Source: Planctomycetota bacterium (GTDB lineage: Bacteria > Planctomycetota > Planctomycetia > Planctomycetales > Planctomycetaceae). From it: a stretch of 10,109 nt of DNA. The translations under genes and the position numbers were made by a program. Of this stretch, positions 7,332 through 10,109 are shown one piece after another. A model generated the notes under the pieces. It searched no databases. It was not told the origin of the DNA and saw only the letters and a program-made list of their open reading frames with translations. The stretch is from contig JAADHY010000370.1 in assembly GCA_013151585.1 (NCBI GenBank), forward strand, positions 1 to 10,109. The letters are read 5' to 3'. Each line of letters begins with the position of its first letter. Positions within the stretch are counted from its first letter, which is position 1.

Positions 7332-8885
7332 ATGAGCACACTGTTCAGCATCCTTCGACGGATTTACTACGAAGCAGGGCGATGCCTGACTTGGTTATTC
7401 GGGGCGGCGCAGAAAAGTACCGGTTTGCCACCGCGAGTCTATCAGGTGGTCCATTTGGGACTTGTCGCGATTGTTGTGCTGCTGCTGGGCTACTTCAGTC
7501 GGAATTTGCCCGGGGGCCAGAACGTGGATTCCCAGTATCCCTTCGTACGGAATTACTATTACGGGATTCTGGCCTTCCTGATTTACGTTTTCATTCGGCT
7601 TGTGATCTACGTGATCCGGTTGTTCGGGACGGAAGAAGAGACGGAATTCCCCGACATTGACGAGGCGTGGCGGGACGTCCTGGAGGCATTGGGGCGGGAA
7701 GGCATTGACTTGCAGGACTTGCCGGTTTTTTTGGTGCTTGGATTGACGGAACAGGAAGAGGCCTCGTTTTTCGCTGGAGCGCGTCTGCATCCGAAGGTGA
7801 TCGCCCCGCGGGTCGACAAGACCAATTCGCCGTTGCGCTGCTTTGCAACCGAGGATGCTGTTTTTCTAGCGTGTTCGGGAACCTGCCTCACCAGTCGGCA
7901 AGCACGTGTGCCGATGGCCTCGTCGGGGATTCCGGCGACGGGATTCTTCTCGGGCGGGGCAACCGACAAGACGGTCTCGCCGGAGGCCGTTGATGCGATG
8001 GCAACGCTTCGTCCCGGTTCGCCGGCCATTGCGGCCCAGACGCTCCAGCCGGGAGGATTTGCCGGCGGCACTTTGACGCCAGGAAAGGTCGCACATCCGT
8101 CTCCGGCCCCCGTCGCTGCCGCTTCGATTCCCGCCGACGAGGTCGAATTGTGTCGGCGCCGGCTGCACTACCTCTGCTTTCTGATCGCACGCGAGCGGGT
8201 CCCTTTCTGTCCGGCGAACGGGGCGCTGATCGTCGCTCCGGTTTCGACGATTGATGCCAGTCCCCAGATCATCGCCCAAGCCGTCCGTGAAGACGTACAG
8301 ACGCTGCACGAAGCGTGGGAGATGGTCTTTCCCGCTGTTGTTGTGTTTTCCGGACTAGAACGGCTGGGAGCGACGCAGGAGTTCATCCAGCGGGCCTCGC
8401 GCGTGGACCCACGATTCGGAACACACGTGCGCGCGGGTTCGCGGTTCGCGGCGGGCCATCCGGTCGATGAACCGGCGGCCCGTTGGGTGGTTTCTCGGGG
8501 AGTCGAATGGTTTCGGCGTTGGGTTTATTCTGCGTTCGCCCAGGACCCGGCTGCGGCATCAAACGCCAAGTTGTACCACTTGCTTTGTAGCGTGGAGGCG
8601 CGTCGGGAGGGACTGGCGCAGTTTCTGGTCTCGGCGTTGGGCCGCTCCGGTGCGGAAACGGCTCGGCTGACCGGCTGTTACTTTTCGGCCGTGGATCCGG
8701 CGGCCCGACGATATGTGTTCGTGAAAGACGTCTTGCAGAAACTGATCGGCGAGCAGGACGAGGTGGCGTGGAGCTTCGAACGAGTCCGAAGGGACCAGGC
8801 TTGCCGAGCGTGGTCGTATGCCGCGTGGGGTGCCAGCGCCGGTTTGGCCGCGGCAGACCTTTGGCTCCTGATGCGACTTTTCTGA
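7332..8885 (+). CDS. IcmF/TssM-like three-TM membrane protein with degenerate GTPase domain
   Basis: 517 aa. TM helices lie at ~39-56, ~75-98 and ~494-515. A large cytoplasmic domain between TM2 and TM3 reproduces the order of IcmF/TssM-type type VI secretion proteins. PVFLVLG at 131-137 sits where the family has its P-loop strand. FATEDAVFLACSGT at 171-184 replaces the 'WFTDEAVLLDTAG' region. NGALIVAPVSTI at 296-307 matches the 'NGVLLTVSLADL' strand. FPAVVVFSGLERL at 333-345 replaces 'PVYVLFTKCDLL'. LTGCYFSAVD at 446-455 matches the 'RGVYFTS' element. The P-loop GxxxxGK[ST], the DxxG and the TKxD residues are all absent, so nucleotide binding is unlikely. An Ala/Pro/Gly-rich insert spans ~188-266. 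The protein ends right after TM3 and lacks the long periplasmic part of true TssM. Family assignment rests on motif order by eye. It lies between two caspase-like genes on the same strand. Confidence 0.75.
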   Translation: MSTLFSILRRIYYEAGRCLTWLFGAAQKSTGLPPRVYQVVHLGLVAIVVLLLGYFSRNLPGGQNVDSQYPFVRNYYYGILAFLIYVFIRLVIYVIRLFGTEEETEFPDIDEAWRDVLEALGREGIDLQDLPVFLVLGLTEQEEASFFAGARLHPKVIAPRVDKTNSPLRCFATEDAVFLACSGTCLTSRQARVPMASSGIPATGFFSGGATDKTVSPEAVDAMATLRPGSPAIAAQTLQPGGFAGGTLTPGKVAHPSPAPVAAASIPADEVELCRRRLHYLCFLIARERVPFCPANGALIVAPVSTIDASPQIIAQAVREDVQTLHEAWEMVFPAVVVFSGLERLGATQEFIQRASRVDPRFGTHVRAGSRFAAGHPVDEPAARWVVSRGVEWFRRWVYSAFAQDPAAASNAKLYHLLCSVEARREGLAQFLVSALGRSGAETARLTGCYFSAVDPAARRYVFVKDVLQKLIGEQDEVAWSFERVRRDQACRAWSYAAWGASAGLAAADLWLLMRLF

Positions 8886-8950
8886 ACTACGGATCGGACA
8901 TTAAAAGCAAGGGCAGGTCACCTTCGCCAGGGCTTCGAGAGAAACGGCCG

Positions 8951-9001
8951 ACGCCGTCGATTCGGCGTGTCCGCGGAGCCGTTTGGCCGGGACGGACACG
9001 C
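8951..9001 (+). promoter_or_regulatory. Two mutually exclusive hairpins in the leader of the second caspase-like gene
   Basis: Arms ACGCCG (8951-8956) and CGGCGT (8963-8968) form a 6-bp stem with loop TCGATT. A longer perfect stem pairs GCGTGTCCG (8965-8973) with CGGACACGC (8993-9001). Its 19-nt interior can form a small GCC-GTTT-GGC helix. Both stems use 8965-8968, so only one can form at a time. The element ends 33 nt before the ATG at 9035 and 19 nt before the GGAG at 9021. Translation control or attenuation is possible, and so is a protein operator. No T-tract follows, so it is not an intrinsic terminator. Confidence 0.4.
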
Positions 9002-9034
9002 GCATCGAAGAATTGAACGTGGAGTGAGCGGAGC

Positions 9035-10109
9035 ATGGGGCAAGACTTGCAACAGCCCGGGAAAAGACCGTGGCGCGAACGGGATGGGGAGGCATCCCGC
9101 CCGGGGATCGGGCCACGATCCTGGCGATCCGAGCAAGCGTCGGGCGCGGCACGTCCGTCGTCCGTGCGGAAACGCGGACGGTTTCGGGCCCTTCTCAAGC
9201 GCGTGACCGCCTCGCTGGGAGCTCTGGCCGCGGCGGCTCTGGCTTGGTGGATTACCTCTTTCGTCGGGTGCACGCGAACAGAGATGCTCGTGCTGACCTT
9301 GAGCGGCTATCCGGCCTGCAGCGGGCCGCAGAATCTGCTCGCCGAAGAAGACGCCGCTCTGCTGAAGCGGCTGGATGACCGGCCTCGATTCCAGGTGCAG
9401 TTGTCTCGCCAGTGGCCTGAATTGACCGACTGGCTGCGGCGAGCGGCGGGGCGGAATCCTGTAATCGTATACGTCTCTGCGCCGATCCTGTGTCTCTCCG
9501 CGACCAGCGGCCCGGAGGAACCCTCCGGCGTTTTTCTGCTCTCGCCCCACTTTGACTATGTACAGACTGCGGATTCGAATCCGGACTGGGCCGAGTCCTT
9601 GATCCCGTTGGACGGACTGGCCGACGGCCTGCGAACGCTGCCCCCCGAGCAGCCCAAGCTTGTGTTGCTGGACGTGTGCTACAGGGGGGATGACTGGAGG
9701 CTCGGGGCCATCCAGAACGACCTGACAGACAAACTTCGGCAACCTTTTCAGGGGATTGCGAATCTCGCCGTCATTTGTTCTTGTGATGCCGGCGAAAAGA
9801 GCTGGCGAGTTTCTCACATTGGCCCGGCCGGACGACCGCAATCGGTGTTTGCGTACTTCGTATTTCGGGGACTACAAGGAGACGCGGATCAATCGCCGCG
9901 CAACGGACGCGTCACGGCCGCCGAACTATACGACTACGTGCGTCGCCAGACAAACAACTGGGTTCAGGAGAACCGCGACGTCCGGGGACAACATCCGGTG
10001 TTGGTGTCGGGGCCCGGAAACGGTGACGCCTTGGCCTTCACGATCGCTCGGGTCCGCTACGGCGGGGCCAAGTCGCAGCGGCCGCTGGAAAACCAGCCGG
10101 CTGGCTCGG
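9035..10109 (+). CDS. Second membrane-anchored caspase-like protein, paralogue of the giant protein (partial, C-terminus off window); probable pseudo-caspase
   Basis: The frame is open from the ATG at 9035 to the right edge: 358 residues, no stop. GGAG at 9021-9024 gives a 10-nt spacing. GCGGAGC directly before the ATG is identical to the 7 nt before the ATG at 1703. Residues 1-56 are Arg-rich, ~57-78 form a TM helix, and the rest should be extracytoplasmic. Residues ~85-340 align with the caspase-like domain of the giant protein. VIVYVSAP at 143-150 is the His-bearing strand, but Pro150 stands where His belongs. LLDVCYRG at 211-218 carries the nucleophile position with Cys215 intact. DDWRLG (219-224), CSCDAGEKSW (248-257) and AELYDYV (296-302) match the paralogue almost without gaps. 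A Ser/Gly/Pro linker seems to begin at ~342. The dyad is therefore broken in the opposite way to the first protein. The length and nature of the missing C-terminal part are unknown. Confidence 0.85.
   Translation, partial: MGQDLQQPGKRPWRERDGEASRPGIGPRSWRSEQASGAARPSSVRKRGRFRALLKRVTASLGALAAAALAWWITSFVGCTRTEMLVLTLSGYPACSGPQNLLAEEDAALLKRLDDRPRFQVQLSRQWPELTDWLRRAAGRNPVIVYVSAPILCLSATSGPEEPSGVFLLSPHFDYVQTADSNPDWAESLIPLDGLADGLRTLPPEQPKLVLLDVCYRGDDWRLGAIQNDLTDKLRQPFQGIANLAVICSCDAGEKSWRVSHIGPAGRPQSVFAYFVFRGLQGDADQSPRNGRVTAAELYDYVRRQTNNWVQENRDVRGQHPVLVSGPGNGDALAFTIARVRYGGAKSQRPLENQPAGS

Noticed and set aside
9257..9271. Lipobox-like F-V-G-C at residues 76-79 of the second caspase-like protein
   Set aside because: Position -3 is Phe and the preceding N-terminal region is far too long for a lipoprotein signal peptide; a plain TM anchor explains it better.
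8918..9841. 307-codon open frame on the minus strand over the second caspase-like gene
   Set aside because: It overlaps a frame with clear paralogy to the giant protein and has no recognisable motifs of its own.

Overview
The window most likely comes from a planctomycete. The best evidence is the minus-strand gene at the left edge. It starts with an Arg-rich leader and the segment VETLEDRTLLS, a clear variant of the LEPR-x-LLS N-terminal motif typical of planctomycete surface proteins, followed by autotransporter-type beta-strand repeats. The high GC content and a caspase-like family next to very large cell-envelope proteins also fit. Genus cannot be called from sequence alone.

Layout: (1) 1-973, minus strand, the 5' part of a secreted or cell-surface beta-helix protein that runs off the left edge. 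(2) 974-1702, a divergent intergenic region of about 730 bp with no convincing gene; it holds several short inverted repeats and a consensus TATAAT just upstream of the plus-strand genes. (3) 1703-7111, a giant (about 1,800 aa) single-pass membrane protein: caspase-like domain, low-complexity linker, long helical region, beta-sandwich-rich C-terminal third with a perfect EF-hand loop. (4) 7332-8885, a 517-aa three-TM protein with the layout of the IcmF/TssM family, but with every nucleotide-binding motif degraded and no periplasmic part. (5) 9035 to the right edge, a second caspase-like single-pass membrane protein, paralogous to gene 3 over the caspase domain and cut off by the window.

The plus-strand genes look like one co-oriented functional cluster. 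Its striking feature is that all three 'enzymes' seem to have lost catalytic residues. The first caspase-like protein keeps the His of the dyad but has Ala in place of Cys. The second keeps Cys but has Pro in place of His. The TssM-like protein lacks Walker A, Walker B/DxxG and TKxD-type residues. Positive-inside reasoning puts both caspase-like domains outside the cytoplasm and the TssM-like domain inside it. My inference is a membrane-spanning, largely non-catalytic scaffold or sensor assembly, possibly derived from a secretion-type or conflict-type GTPase/protease module. The function is unknown, and I do not recognise this three-gene arrangement as a described system.
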